Part shown: positions 13,480-24,454 of the stretch, piece by piece
How positions within the stretch are numbered: the first letter of the stretch is position 1
Layout: each line of letters starts with the position of its first letter
From: Platycnemis pennipes
Lineage: Eukaryota > Arthropoda > Insecta > Odonata > Platycnemididae
Assembly (NCBI GenBank): GCA_933228895.1
Contig: OW121847.1
Span: 89,197,656-89,261,655, forward strand
Length of the DNA: 64,000 nucleotides
Direction: 5' to 3'
Translations under genes and position numbers: made by a program
Notes under the pieces: model-generated
What the model was told of the DNA's origin: nothing
What the model saw: the letters and a program-made list of their open reading frames with translations, nothing else
Database searches by the model: none

Positions 13480-13612
13480 TAAATTATCTTTAATTAATTT
13501 ACGAAAGCTTCAGAGACACAATTTGGCCTTCGCCATAGGATTCAAACCCGCGGCCATAAGTAGAGGAGGTAAGGAGTTTAATCCATGACTACTACCTTCT
13601 GCCATCGATCTT
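13480..13612 (-). mobile_element. tRNA-derived SINE relic
   Basis: On the minus strand a B-box-like GGGTTTGAATCC (13538-13549) follows an A-box-like TAGTAGTCATGG (13583-13594) at tRNA-like spacing. The arms GGCC...GGCC around the B box could form a T-arm-like stem. The tail runs into AT-rich DNA. It does not fold as a complete tRNA. Confidence 0.5.
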
Positions 13613-14049
13613 GCATCGTTCACCAATATTAATTAAAATAGTACATTATAATTGCAGACAGACACATTTTGAAATAAAATTGTTAGTTTCCTGCTTATGC
13701 CATAAAACCATGTTATTCATTTTAACACGTAACATATTAAAACGTAAATTAGGGACAAAATTTGGCACACAGGAATCGCTAACTCCGCAATGGCACGTTT
13801 TCGCCAGGGGTATACGAATCATTTGCACCCCGGGCAGAAAACATTTAACGGCTCCTATATTATTCATATCCCAGGCTCATATTCATCAGGATGGTTCGTT
13901 CGTGGACTCAGAGGAAGAAAACGCACAAAGGAAGTCCATCTAACTCGAAACACGTTAATTAGCTTCGTTGGCCATCGTATTTTATCGCGGTCGCTCCATT
14001 TTATCTTTAATGGCACTAATCAGCAGTTCACGCCGAGGATGAAATTTTA

Positions 14050-14480
14050 ACCGCCGCCGGCAATAAAACTGTTAGAACGTTCGACCAGTCCCCCAACGCC
14101 TTCGGACCCGCGTCGGAAATCCGATGATGGGCTCTTTACACTCACGGTCTCATCCGCCTAAATATGCCAACACGAGAGTGCACACAAACATTCCCTATGC
14201 TCACTGCACGTGGGAGTCATCCGCCGCTTCGGACCGCGAATGTAAAGCGAGAGGATGGGGCAAGAGGAGGGGGGAAGGGGGATTAGGAGAGGGCGAGTGG
14301 GCGGGGGGGGGAGGGGAGAGAGAGAGATACGTAACGAGAGGAGTTGGCAACCTTAAATTCAAGCTGAAGAGGGCAAAGTGTTCTCACTTGATTCCTCTCC
14401 TCCCAAGAGCGTCTCCGTCGTCACTTTAACTCATCATTCGTCGCAGTTGCGATAGCAGCGATTGATTTTCCTCATCGACG
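14050..14480. other. GC-rich island with G-rich purine tract
   Basis: CpG-rich stretch containing a strongly G-rich purine run (about 14240-14335) that ends in a short (GA)n. The runs of 3 to 10 G could support G-quadruplexes. No gene recognised. Confidence 0.5.
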
Positions 14481-16215
14481 GCGCGCTGCGGCGATGGACA
14501 GTTTGAGAATCACCCAGTTACTCAAGCGTGAAACGGATCACGCATGCAAAACCCTTCCGTAGTCAGAAAGCAAACAAACAAAATGCGGAAGAATCATCAG
14601 AGCTAAAAGCTTCTCTCTTCACAACTATACAGGAGGCTATTATAGATATATTTACACAAGAGAGAATAACCGCATTAATAACAGGTATTTCAGAAAATCT
14701 TATCCTGGTTAGCTGAAACGTAAGGTCGTAGCCTGAATGAATTGTAGTTGTTTTTGCAACTGAGGAAGAAGATCACGGTTTGAGATAATTTGTGTTATTA
14801 ATCAGAGATGGATGATTGGAACAAGGATACATTTTTCAGGTGAAGGAGGAATTGAGAGAACTTCAAAGCTTAAAAATAGCGCCAAGAAATCAGTTTTTAG
14901 CGTCATATCCGACGTAGTGTAATGCTGTCGAATCGCTCTCCTCATAGGATCCCAGTGGGAACCGGGATTCTTCTGAAAAATCTCATTCACTGCTGTATGC
15001 ATAACCCTCAGTAGTAGTGCACCGATACTTCATCCCTACGCGAATCTTACTTCCGACTTAAATGCTTCCTTCAGTAATGAACCACCTGCTTCGAATCATA
15101 TTCAAATGCAGGAAATGCAAGTTTTTTTTATCGGACCTTCATGGGGAATCGCAAATGTCTAACGTAACAAAGCACTATGGCTGGTGAAGCGCTGAAGGAT
15201 GAATATGGGGTATAAAACGTAAATTTGTATTTTTTATTGAGATTGATTCAGCAGAAGTATTTTGCGTATGCCTATGTCGAATAATATGAATTGGTATTGC
15301 ATATAGTATAAATAGCTCACTTCATAATTATGTAAGTTATTATTACTAATAGATTTCATTTTCTTCTTTGAAACTCTCATTGAATAAAATATTAGCAATA
15401 CATCTTAGATGACCTCAGTATGAACTGGATCTACTCATCTCGAATGTCTACCTTCAGTTTAAAATCAGCACTAATTGTCCTTCTCAGTAAACCGAATCGA
15501 TTTAATTGAAAAAATGAAGAGGACTGTAAGGGAGTGTCCAGAGAGTCAATCATCTGACATACTACTTTTCTAAAATCCATTGATGAGATTGGAGAACTCA
15601 AAACTATTCTCCAAAACTTTAGTTATTCAATTCGAAATGATATCTTACAAAGAGAATAATACGAAGAAAATACCTATAATACCATTTTCGCGTGCTTTAC
15701 ACGATCCTTTGGAGAGTAAATTCTACACCGGGGTGAAGAGGAGAAAAAGGGAAATAAATACACTCCTCCGTAATCCTCCTCCCGATCGGGTGTATAGAAT
15801 CTCCGTGGAAAAGAGTCGTTTAAAACACCACGGAGGTAATTACAAGGCTGAGAGCTCTGGAGGTTCTCACTCAGTCGCGGAACCGAATGACCTCCTGAAA
15901 AATATCCTCACTTAGTTCCACCCTGGGAAGCTTCCACCGAAAGATTTTTAGTGATCTCAGCGAGTTTCTCGTATCGCCAAGGAGTCTCCCTCGACCTCAC
16001 TGTGGCAGAGAATCAATCTCTACAATGCTCACGAAATAAAGCGTAAGGATTGATTATGAAAAATTGACTCATGAAGAAAATCACGCCTGTAAAATTGTCA
16101 AGGCGGAAACCTAAGGTAACGCGCCCCATTTCAGGACAGATGCGTATTTTGGAAGAGGTACGACTTTACAGATTGCAGTAAGAAACCCTTCATCGGTAGT
16201 ACAGCGTCAGTAGTA
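14481..16215. other. No recognised gene
   Basis: AT-rich DNA with unremarkable short frames. Nothing identified. Confidence 0.55.
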
Positions 16216-16252
16216 AACCCTTCCGGTTTCAACACTCTCGTGTCATTATCAA
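16216..16252 (-). ncRNA. Variant hammerhead-type module (U3-A8)
   Basis: Minus strand: UUGAUAA (16252-16246) in place of CUGANGA, one extra U, helix II GACAC/GUGUU with loop GAGA, GAAA (16230-16227), helix III ACC/GGU with a 5-base loop, then U as the expected cleavage base. The same layout and the same two core changes occur at 37152-37183 and 47490-47526. Probably the 3' end of a Penelope-like element that has otherwise decayed. Activity is unknown. Confidence 0.5.
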
Positions 16253-16833
16253 GGGTACTCTGACATTCTCACAGTGGCGGGAGGGAGAAACTGCAGGAGT
16301 GGTTGTGGTAGGGTATGATTAAGTGAGTTAAGCAACGAGTAGAAGGTAAGGATGATGGGGGAATGCTTTTTAAAGGAGGAACAGATACATGATAAAATGG
16401 AGACAGTTGAAATGGTACAATTTGATTAAACAACTTCGGTCCCAATGCGTTAGATGCTAATATAATTTTTAGTAATTCAATACAGTGATTAGGGTTTAAT
16501 AATTCAATAAATTGTATGAAAAATACATCGTTAAATTTTTTCATCCAGTATGTTACTTCTTCACAAAGTACTGCCTGACTTGGCTCAATTTATATATCTT
16601 AATTTCAATAAATACTTTGGTGGAATACACCCATTTATCCTGAATGAAAGGGATGCTACGTAATAAGGTATTTTTTTTCTCTTTTCGGAATTCTGAGGGC
16701 CTTTCTTATCATAAAATATATGAGGTTTATGTTATGCTGACATTTCCATGCTACGGGGGAAAAATGGTTTTCTGGGATCCTTTTCATGTCTTTTACACCA
16801 ATGCTCTTATCATCAAATATATAACACCATATC

Positions 16834-17065
16834 TTACTTGATAATTTTCACGTATTCATTCTCGTGCATTCTCAGAGCGTAAGTGATCACTTTCCGAGCG
16901 TCACTGAACCGACTACTAATTTCTACAGGAAACTCAATCTCGAGTCCCTCCAGGAATTCCCTCCTTCTCAGCATCCTCCTGACCTCGGTACCACTAATTC
17001 CAGCCGTCAGAACCGAAACCCAATTCCTGAGTGTTCCCAACAGAGTGTGTGGTTCATTCAGGTGA
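16834..17065 (-). CDS. Open frame, unknown product, doubtful
   Basis: Minus-strand frame of about 75 codons with a balanced, protein-like residue mix, including GISGTEVRRML and a charged C-terminal half ending in ENEYVKIIK. It has no clear ATG; the frame opens near a pyrimidine-rich stretch. I recognise no domain with confidence. A second protein-like frame lies upstream on the same strand (17346-17582) beyond a pyrimidine tract. They could be remains of one transposon-encoded protein or chance frames. Confidence 0.15.
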
Positions 17066-17149
17066 AAAAAATAAATAAGAGGCCTTGTGCCCAGAAATTT
17101 GCCACCAGGAGCAAATGAGGACTATACGGGAAACGTGGTCACAGTTAGT

Positions 17150-17290
17150 GTAACCTTCCTTAACTCCCAACTCCCCCGCAACCGCTCCCACCCACTCCCG
17201 TCTCCTTCCACCCCCGCATCCACACCCCTTCGACTCTTCCTTGACCTCATTTCTCCAACTTTTCCGACCCTCCCCTCTCCCTTATGCATA
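17150..17290. repeat. Polypyrimidine tract
   Basis: Plus strand is almost entirely C and T with short CTCCC and TTCC runs. Composition-driven frames in this tract are ignored. Confidence 0.6.
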
Positions 17291-17345
17291 TGACAAATGC
17301 CTGCTTCCGGATTCGAGAGCGGAATGAGAACTGCTATCAAATTTT

Positions 17346-17582
17346 TTATGATCGTCCATAGAGGTTAAACGGCGAGAAATGGGCCGTAGTGGTGTGGTTG
17401 ACCAAAATGTGGTTTGCTGTGGTACCCCAGGTTGTGGGAACGTGTTTGTCGAATTCCTCCTTCCCATTCACCTCAGTAATCAAGTTGCGGAAAGGTTCTC
17501 CAGAATATCTCAAGAGCATAATGCATCGGACCCCGGTCCGATCATCATCAAATTCAACGACCTTATCAGCTTGCCATATCAA
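17346..17582 (-). CDS. Open frame, unknown product, doubtful
   Basis: Minus-strand frame of 78 codons without an ATG start. The translation is mixed and hydrophilic (ADKVVEFDDDRTGV, then PFRNLITEVNGKEEF). I cannot assign a family. It is on the same strand as the frame at 16834-17065, about 280 bp upstream of it. Length is within what chance gives in 64 kb. Confidence 0.12.
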   Translation of the reverse strand: MIWQADKVVEFDDDRTGVRCIMLLRYSGEPFRNLITEVNGKEEFDKHVPTTWGTTANHILVNHTTTAHFSPFNLYGRS

Positions 17583-17599
17583 TATTTAGCATTGAGCTG

Positions 17600-20500
17600 T
17601 CGCACCATCTGCGAAAATAAGCCTTATTTTTAACTCAAAACATAACACTTCGGCTACTTGCGGTACACAACAGAGGCGTGTGGCACTGAAAACTATTCGA
17701 AATTTCACAAATTCTTTACCATTCTCACCTTACATTTAACCTTATCATAACGGTCATAATGAAATTTTAAAAAATATTCCAGGAGATTCTATAGGTTAAT
17801 CTATTTTTTCCTATACACAAGTTCATTCCATGTGATAATGTTTTTCCAATTTGCACAGCTAAGTAGTATGCCACCTTGAATGTACCAACAAATTACTGCT
17901 GCAGTCAATCGTCATGAGTCAAAATTAAATGTGTAGGAAAAAGATGAATTTTATTTTTACTATTAAAAACTTTTTTAACTTGATGACCTAAATCCATGCA
18001 TCAGACGGGCAATATATTTGCCCCTTATTGAAGAAGTTCTTGAATGCATCTCTATTGAACCCCTAAGTGGGGAGCCATTGTATTGTTTACGTTCAATCCA
18101 AAAATATTGAAACCATCATCCGATGAACTGAACTTACGCTGAGCCTGATAAAAATGACTTCCTGGTATATGCCCATAAAATGATCTCGAGGGACTAACTG
18201 GTGGTCCTCATAAGGACAGCACTTTCATTCAAAATCTATGGTTTACAATTTATTCGAATGTTTGTCGATGGAAGTGTGGGCTTTAATTAAAAATACGCTA
18301 TATTAAAAGGACATGGCTGACATGCATGGAATACAACACGTGATCATAAGAGAAGAACTCACGGTAGATGACCAATCTGAACTTTTTGTAAACCCATTGA
18401 GACCATCTGAATATTTATTCTTATCACCTAACGAAAGCTCCAAAACCAAATCTCCCTCGATATACCAAACAAAGTTAACAATCAGAGAGAAACTGCAGTG
18501 TTTTGAGTTCAGGTGTATTCATGACTTTTTATATACTATCCAACCAAAAGGCATTCGTACGTCTTCATATCCTCAAAGTGGAACGCCAAAAAACAAGTAC
18601 ACAATCCTTAACAATCCTTAATGAGATGCCTAAAAGCATTCCAGGAATCACTCAAGGTTCGACATTTTGAGCAAAAAAACAGGATGAAGTACTTTAAATG
18701 ATTTACATCCAATTTCGGTGTCACTGAGCACTTCGAGGGCATGATAGTACGTTTCAGACCAAAACGAACTGAGAAGAGGTCCATTTACTTCGAATCAGAG
18801 TCTTATCCCAATATAAAACGGTGCTATGTGCATCTTTAATGAACTCATAATGTGTGTCTTGTATTTTACAAGGAAATACGCAATTAAAATGAGTCTTGTT
18901 GCAACGATAAAAAGTTCACTCAACGAGCTCGGCCGATGAAATAACTACCGTTCTTCAGAGAAGGTCTCTAGTCCTGAGTGCCAAAAGCAAGGGTTGGGAA
19001 TATATGGGAAAAAAATGGTATCCAAATTTGCCTTGTGAGAGAGATTACAAACACTTTAAGACTTCCAAGAGAGGAATTGAAGTAGCTTCAAGAAAAATAA
19101 AAACTACTTTCGAGATGTTTATGCGAATCCAGAGAGAACTTGTCAATGCCTACTCTAACGTTATGATATTACTCATTACTCAACTATTATGCAAGTTTAA
19201 TTCAAATATACACGCAAAAAAAGAGTTAGGTATTGAAAGCTGTAAAATTCAGGAGTGGCTTGATATGTTGAGAGAAGCTTGCACTTAATAACTATAGCCA
19301 AAAATACTTTACCTATACTAGAAAGTTTTTAAAAGCAGCAAAAATAACGGCACTTTGACAAGTACATGTTTAAGACGTTTAAGACATCAAAAACAAACTT
19401 GCTCTCTATCGACTTAAAACACGATTCCCTTCACACAACTTACATACAATGTTATTTTCAGCAGCTGATTTGCTATTAAGTTAAATCTGACAGCTAACCC
19501 CACTAATATTTAGATTGGCAAGATGTAATGATTCATTAATTTCTTCACCAATTTATACTAAGATATTTCTTCCTTTCGGATTTAGTCCTTGCATGTTACA
19601 GATATTTCATTCTGACTTTTTTCTCTTAGACTCTTCTCATCAATCATTGTTTTCATTTCGTATCTAATAACTGAAGTTTCTTTACCTCCAACGACTTCCT
19701 TCTTTAGAAGCCCTACTCAAAATTAGTTGAGATTTAATTGTCAAAATCAATAATGTCCGTGCCTCACCACCAGCATTTACGTACATAATGCTGTAACCCA
19801 ATGCCATAGATTCTCGCAAAATAAAATTAATATGTGTATTTCTTAAAGCCCAAACAGAATTAAGCCAAATGCTTTACTATCTCACTTTCATTCAGAAGTT
19901 CAACTTGCCTTTCAGCTATTAGTAAATTTCTTTGAATCCGGGGGAGCCATACTAATTGTTCCTTCTGGCAGGTTGTCTGCAACACGAATTTGAAGCGCCC
20001 TCGGGAAAAGAACATTGGGTTCGGTGCTGTCTATGGTACAACGTGCTTCCTGGATGAGAGAAACCGCCGACGCGTTAACTGCCGACCTAATTTGAAAATG
20101 GGAAAAATCTCAACCGAGTCATAAACTCCACAACCACATAACATGGATGCAAAAAATTTGTAAATTAATATCCACTGACCTATGATCGTGGTAAACGAAA
20201 GAACTGCGATGACCCAATTCCGCCAGTACTATTAAATCGCCAAGCGAACAGCCCTCAACCCTTTAATATGAGTGTTTCCCATTTGTAGCAAGGCATTATG
20301 ACGCTGGAGCATAGGAACTACAGCAGGCAGTTAATCCTAAGAACTTCAATTTCGAAATTCTAAAGGAAGATGAGTGAAGATGTACTCGAATGCGACGAGA
20401 ATACACAGTTTCCACTCTTTTGAACCCTTTTACGAAGTCAACAAGAAAAAACTAACTGCAATTTATGCGTACAAGAAACGTAAAAACTAAATCAATGATG

Positions 20501-21420
20501 TTTATCATTCCTTCAGGTCCTTCAGGCCATTTGGTGAAGAGAAGAACGTTGTTAAAGAAAATACGTTACAGATATGCTTCAGCCGCCTCGATTTTTGGCG
20601 CTAGATTGTCCGAGTATCTGGGGTGCAATATTACTAAGGTTACATGCACGAAACAATAGCTGTTAGAAAGTTACACTTCTAATGTATTACCAACAAGTCA
20701 CTATCACAATGCATAATACATAGTACTGATGCATAACGTGGCTATAGAATTGTGCTACGTGATATAGAATTTCAACTATTTCATTTGTGTCTAATCCACA
20801 AAGAATACAGTGACGAGAGAAAACAAGCTTACTATTAGTCCGCCGAGTCGTATTCTTTTTTCTGAGTTGATAAAATTATTTCTGTCTCTGGAACGCCATA
20901 CTATTTGCCAAAAGTTGGTGGAGATTGTAGTGTTAGTATTTTGAACTGTCAATGAGGTACGCCATGTCCATGAAGTGACGCTCTTATCAATTTGCCGTAA
21001 TTGATCCAGGACAACAGAATTGAGTTCAGAATTTTAAACATTTAAAAAGCAATCTTGTTCGTCTACAATTGCTTTCATTGGAAGGGCAAGGTTCTTTTTC
21101 TCATCAACTCATAACAGACCCTCGTTTCTATTTCCCATGCTACTATTTCTCCACCGTTTAGAATCAAGAACATATCATGATGAATTTGAAAATTTCCATT
21201 AGTTCAATTCCCCTAATTTCTTTACATAAACACAATGGTGGAAATATTGGAATTAATTACATTCTAATAACGTCATCCCTTCCAATAGATGCACGTATTT
21301 TAACATCCCTTGGTGAAACACCAAACAATGACAGCCATTAAATGAATGACACCATCTGACGCTTTAAAAAAATTAGCTTCGTATATAAAAGAGCGTGATC
21401 ATTAATTACAAATAATAATT
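17600..21420. other. AT-rich DNA without recognised feature
   Basis: Frames near 18.3 and 19.0 kb are about 95-100 codons long but have no recognisable motif and no supporting splice or start context. No repeats seen. Confidence 0.5.
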
Positions 21421-21589
21421 CAGTATGTGACGGCATTTCGAGTCGGTGATCGAAAGAAAACAAGTCCGATTCGTTTTCTCTTTTATTTCTTATTTTTTCA
21501 TCCCATTGTCGGAAGACTTATAGAACCTATATTACCCTGCGCTAATGAAAACCTGCTTCAATGGGAAAAGCAAGGCCCATTGATAGAGC

Positions 21590-21900
21590 GAGAACATGTA
21601 AGTGTTATCCCGGAGGAAATTCGCGTGACGGGGCGCGGAAAACGAATTCCCAGCCGGGTGGGGAGAGAGTCGTGCTGCAGCACACCACGCGCATTGCACA
21701 GTAGAACTCCACCCACGCCACGCCTGCGGCACTCCCCGAATCATCAATCACCCGTCGTGCCTCAGGACCCACACCTCCTCCCCCCACCGCCCTCGCCGTC
21801 CCATAAACTCGAACCAAAGTCCCACACACCCATCCCTACCAGAACCCTGCAGTCGTAAAAATCAAGCCCTCGGTCTCATTCAGCTCGCGCTAAGATTCGT
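21590..21900. other. GC-rich island with pyrimidine tract
   Basis: CpG-rich; the plus strand turns C-rich at about 21710-21840. Frames on both strands are composition-driven. No gene recognised. Confidence 0.5.
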
Positions 21901-22129
21901 GCCTATGTACAACGACTAAAGGGGCGGAACCTTGAAAAAAATGGGTAAATTTCAGGTTTGTACACGTGTAAAAAACAACGGTAGCACAAATGTAGAATTC
22001 TTCCTGATTTGTTAATGTGAATACCTATGGCAAAAACCAAATATATGAACACGTGCCGGGATGCATCCGAACAAGTGGACCACTTCGTTGATGAAACGAT
22101 GAAATATTTAGGAAAAAAATGGAATATTA

Positions 22130-22500
22130 CACCCAGAAGCGGACTGGCCAGCGTGGATGTGCAGTAATCCCCGGAGGCGGGAGGCCTCGGATAGCCCTGG
22201 GCCCTTCAGCGCCTTCCGTTTTCCTAATACCCGGCAACTATGTGAACAGGAAAATGAAAGGACGCGCTTAGTTTTTGTGTGTTGAAAGATTGTTAACTTT
22301 TAATGTAGAAAAAAATATAATTGTATATATGCATACACTAACATCAGAATAACTGAAAAGTCTGTTGCTTAAAATTGTTACTTGAACTGTTTCATTCAAA
22401 TCAATAAACATGCTAATCTAACCTTTTTGCGGGGGGGGTTGTCTGTTGGTTTGGAACCTTGGATACTTAGTCTGCCCCTGATTACGCCATTTTTTTCTAT
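22130..22500. mobile_element. Possible old DNA-transposon fragment
   Basis: Two GC-rich patches, one with AGCGGACTGGCCAG (near 22138) and one ending CTGCCCCTGATTACGCC (near 22474-22490), resemble terminal motifs I have seen on invertebrate DNA transposons. AT-rich DNA lies between them. I found no matching inverted ends or duplication, so this is weak. Confidence 0.2.
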
Positions 22501-22533
22501 TACCAATATCACACCAGCGCGAAATTCTAAATA

Positions 22534-22549
22534 ACAATTTTCATATTAC
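22534..22549. repeat. Left 16-bp direct repeat flanking the element
   Basis: ACAATTTTCATATTAC, identical to 23406-23421. Probable target-site duplication. Confidence 0.7.
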
Positions 22550-22628
22550 TGGCGAAGGTTGTCGCGGCGTTCCGATGATTGTAAAAAGCTTTCGGGAGTC
22601 TTCCGCGTTGTCATTCTGCTAAAATGGT

Positions 22629-22662
22629 GACGTTTCACCCACTCTACTGCGGGCCTCATCAG
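22629..22662 (-). ncRNA. Hammerhead ribozyme core of Penelope-like element
   Basis: Minus strand: an intact CUGAUGA (22662-22656), helix II GCCC/GGGU with an 8-base loop and small bulges, GAAA (22636-22633), helix III as self-complementary ACGU, then C17 (22629). It begins about 35 bases after the stop codon of the endonuclease fragment. Helix I is weak (three pairs after a mismatch). Hammerheads are documented in Penelope-like elements. One extra base separates the core from helix II. Confidence 0.7.
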
Positions 22663-22697
22663 GCCAAGCTGAAGTGAAAGTGCTTCTAAATTGACGC

Positions 22698-23293
22698 TTA
22701 TTTATACTCGTCTTCTGAGGTGGCCGCTGCTCGCTGATGGGCTGTTGAATTTCGTGTGAAAACTCGTTTCCACGTGTTGGTGAGTGGGTACCAATCCTCT
22801 CCATTCATATTGTTGGGCCCCTTGGAAATTTCAATTGCTTCTCTTATAGTTGCAGGGAAGTAGCGCTTTTCCCTCACGAGAATTTTCGGTTCCATTAAAT
22901 TCACGGAGTGGTTAGGTTCCATCGAAACGTGCTCCGCAATGGCAAATTTCTCTCCTTGTCTGTTTTTGAGGGCCCGTGAGTGTTCTTTCATTCGGCATTG
23001 TACAACTCTCTTTGTTTGCCCCCTACGTAGGATTTTCCACAGCTGCAGATAACCAAACAAGATAATTTAGTGTCGCATCCGAATCTAGTTAGTATATTAT
23101 GCTTCGCGAGAACTCGCGATATTTTCTCCGTGGTTCCTCCAATGTAGGGGATGACAGCACGTGCAACAGGATCTAAAATCTTGGATTTGTAGCTCTGTTG
23201 GTCCAACCGAAGAACCGGTTTTTGGATTGTGGCTTTATCATATCCATTCTTTCCTAGGGCAGCAAGAAGATGTTTCTCCTCTTCAAGAAGCGA
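22698..23293 (-). pseudogene. Penelope-like GIY-YIG endonuclease fragment
   Basis: This encodes the C-terminal end of a Penelope-like retroelement protein, where a reverse transcriptase is followed by a GIY-YIG endonuclease that nicks target DNA. The upstream frame reads EEEKHLLAALGKNGYDKATI, then VIPYIGGTTEKISRVLAKH, then a cysteine-containing ICSCGKSYVG, where YVG stands for the YIG motif. After a frameshift near 23000-23060 the second frame has RMKEH, supplying the family Arg and Glu, then an EHV segment with several His, and EAIEISK...NMNGEDWYPL toward the C-terminus. The second frame ends at the stop codon 22698-22700. The frameshift and loss of the palm domain make this a pseudogene. 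Identification is by motif recognition. Confidence 0.85.
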
Positions 23294-23405
23294 TTGTTGG
23301 TTGGAAATTTTTCAAGCCCGGTGAAAAAGGCTGGAATCTGTGTGTATGGGTGAAACATCACCATTTTAGCAGAATGACAACGCGGAAGACTCCCGAAAGC
23401 ATTTT

Positions 23406-23421
23406 ACAATTTTCATATTAC
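23406..23421. repeat. Right 16-bp direct repeat flanking the element
   Basis: Exact partner of 22534-22549. It may overlap the last bases of the right inverted end by two positions. Confidence 0.7.
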
Positions 23422-24039
23422 GCCGCACAGTGGTCCCAAAATCGAAAGCTGGCCAAAACTGGGAAAAAAAATCTTATAAGTGACTTCTAACACTTTCAAT
23501 AGTTGTTATGGTATGTCTATCATAATGAATGGCCGTTATAAAGAATCAAATATTAATATCTTTTTTGAGCTTCCATTTCAAAGTTGAGCGTCGCGTGCGT
23601 CGTATTCGAAGCCAATGAAAAACGGGAAAAAGGTTTTTTTTTCGAACGAGCAGTTTTTTAAATAATATTCTGTTTAATATATTCAAAAACAGAATATTTC
23701 CCGGGAAATTAAGTAAAATTAAACATGTTACTGAAAAATAGAATATATTATTGATGCAAATGGTTAATCAATCATAAAATTACTTGTGATTCATTGAATG
23801 CGCATTATAATGTTGAAACTAAAGAAGGCTAAAGAAGCTAACGAAGAAGCACAAGAAACATTTTACTGAAGTTAGATATACTCTATAGAATATTTCATGA
23901 TAAGAATAAGATTTTTCATGGTATTTCCATTCTTGATGTTTATATCTTGACTGTAGGATAATACATAATAATATAACTTAAAAGTCGAAAAGAGAATAAC
24001 CCTACATGCAGAAATATCGAATTTACGATTTATACTTTG
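23422..24039. other. No recognised gene
   Basis: AT-rich sequence. Around 23970 a partial duplicate of the word AAAAGTCGAA and following bases from 24053 is visible, so the repeat described next may begin here in rearranged form. Confidence 0.4.
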
Positions 24040-24454
24040 GGGACAATATAAGTTAAAAGTCGAACCCGGGACTAAAGGGAGAATAAAAAGGACCCTTAAG
24101 TATGCAAGTAGACGACATTTAATGATTTATAAATTTTCATCATCGTTCAACTCATGGTTGTCCAAATAATTGAGCGTTGCATTTTTGCATGACAGTGTTT
24201 GGCTTATCATTTTATATTATAAAATATATTTTAGTTTTTTTGCTACAGTTGCTAAAGTCAGGATTTTTTGTGTATTCAATACCTACACCAACTTATATAC
24301 CTCAAATTTACACCTCAAAAAGCCGAATCCTATAGTAACGATATGCACAGATAAGTGTTTTGTACGTTTTTGACAACATTCATAAATACATCTGTTTAAG
24401 AAAAAAAGCCCTCATTTTTATCAGAAGCGCTTTTCAAGGCTCATGGTGGTCGAA

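Larger units (their letters stand above)
22550..23405 (-). mobile_element. Short Penelope-like element with inverted ends
   Basis: The element reads on the minus strand. It holds the C-terminal part of a Penelope-like polyprotein with a GIY-YIG endonuclease (22698-23293) and a hammerhead core after the stop (22629-22662). About 60 bp near the left end (22579-22640) recur in inverted orientation near the right end (23348-23407) with two or three mismatches, so both ends carry the same 3'-UTR sequence facing outward. The 16-bp word ACAATTTTCATATTAC flanks it on both sides (22534-22549, 23406-23421). It lacks the reverse transcriptase palm region, so it is a 5'-truncated copy. Inverted or direct terminal duplications are known for Penelope-like elements. 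Confidence 0.8.

Noticed and set aside
8650..14404. Shared 18-bp word TTCTCACTTGATTCCTCT at 8651 and 14382
   Set aside because: Similarity does not extend beyond the word; could be chance.
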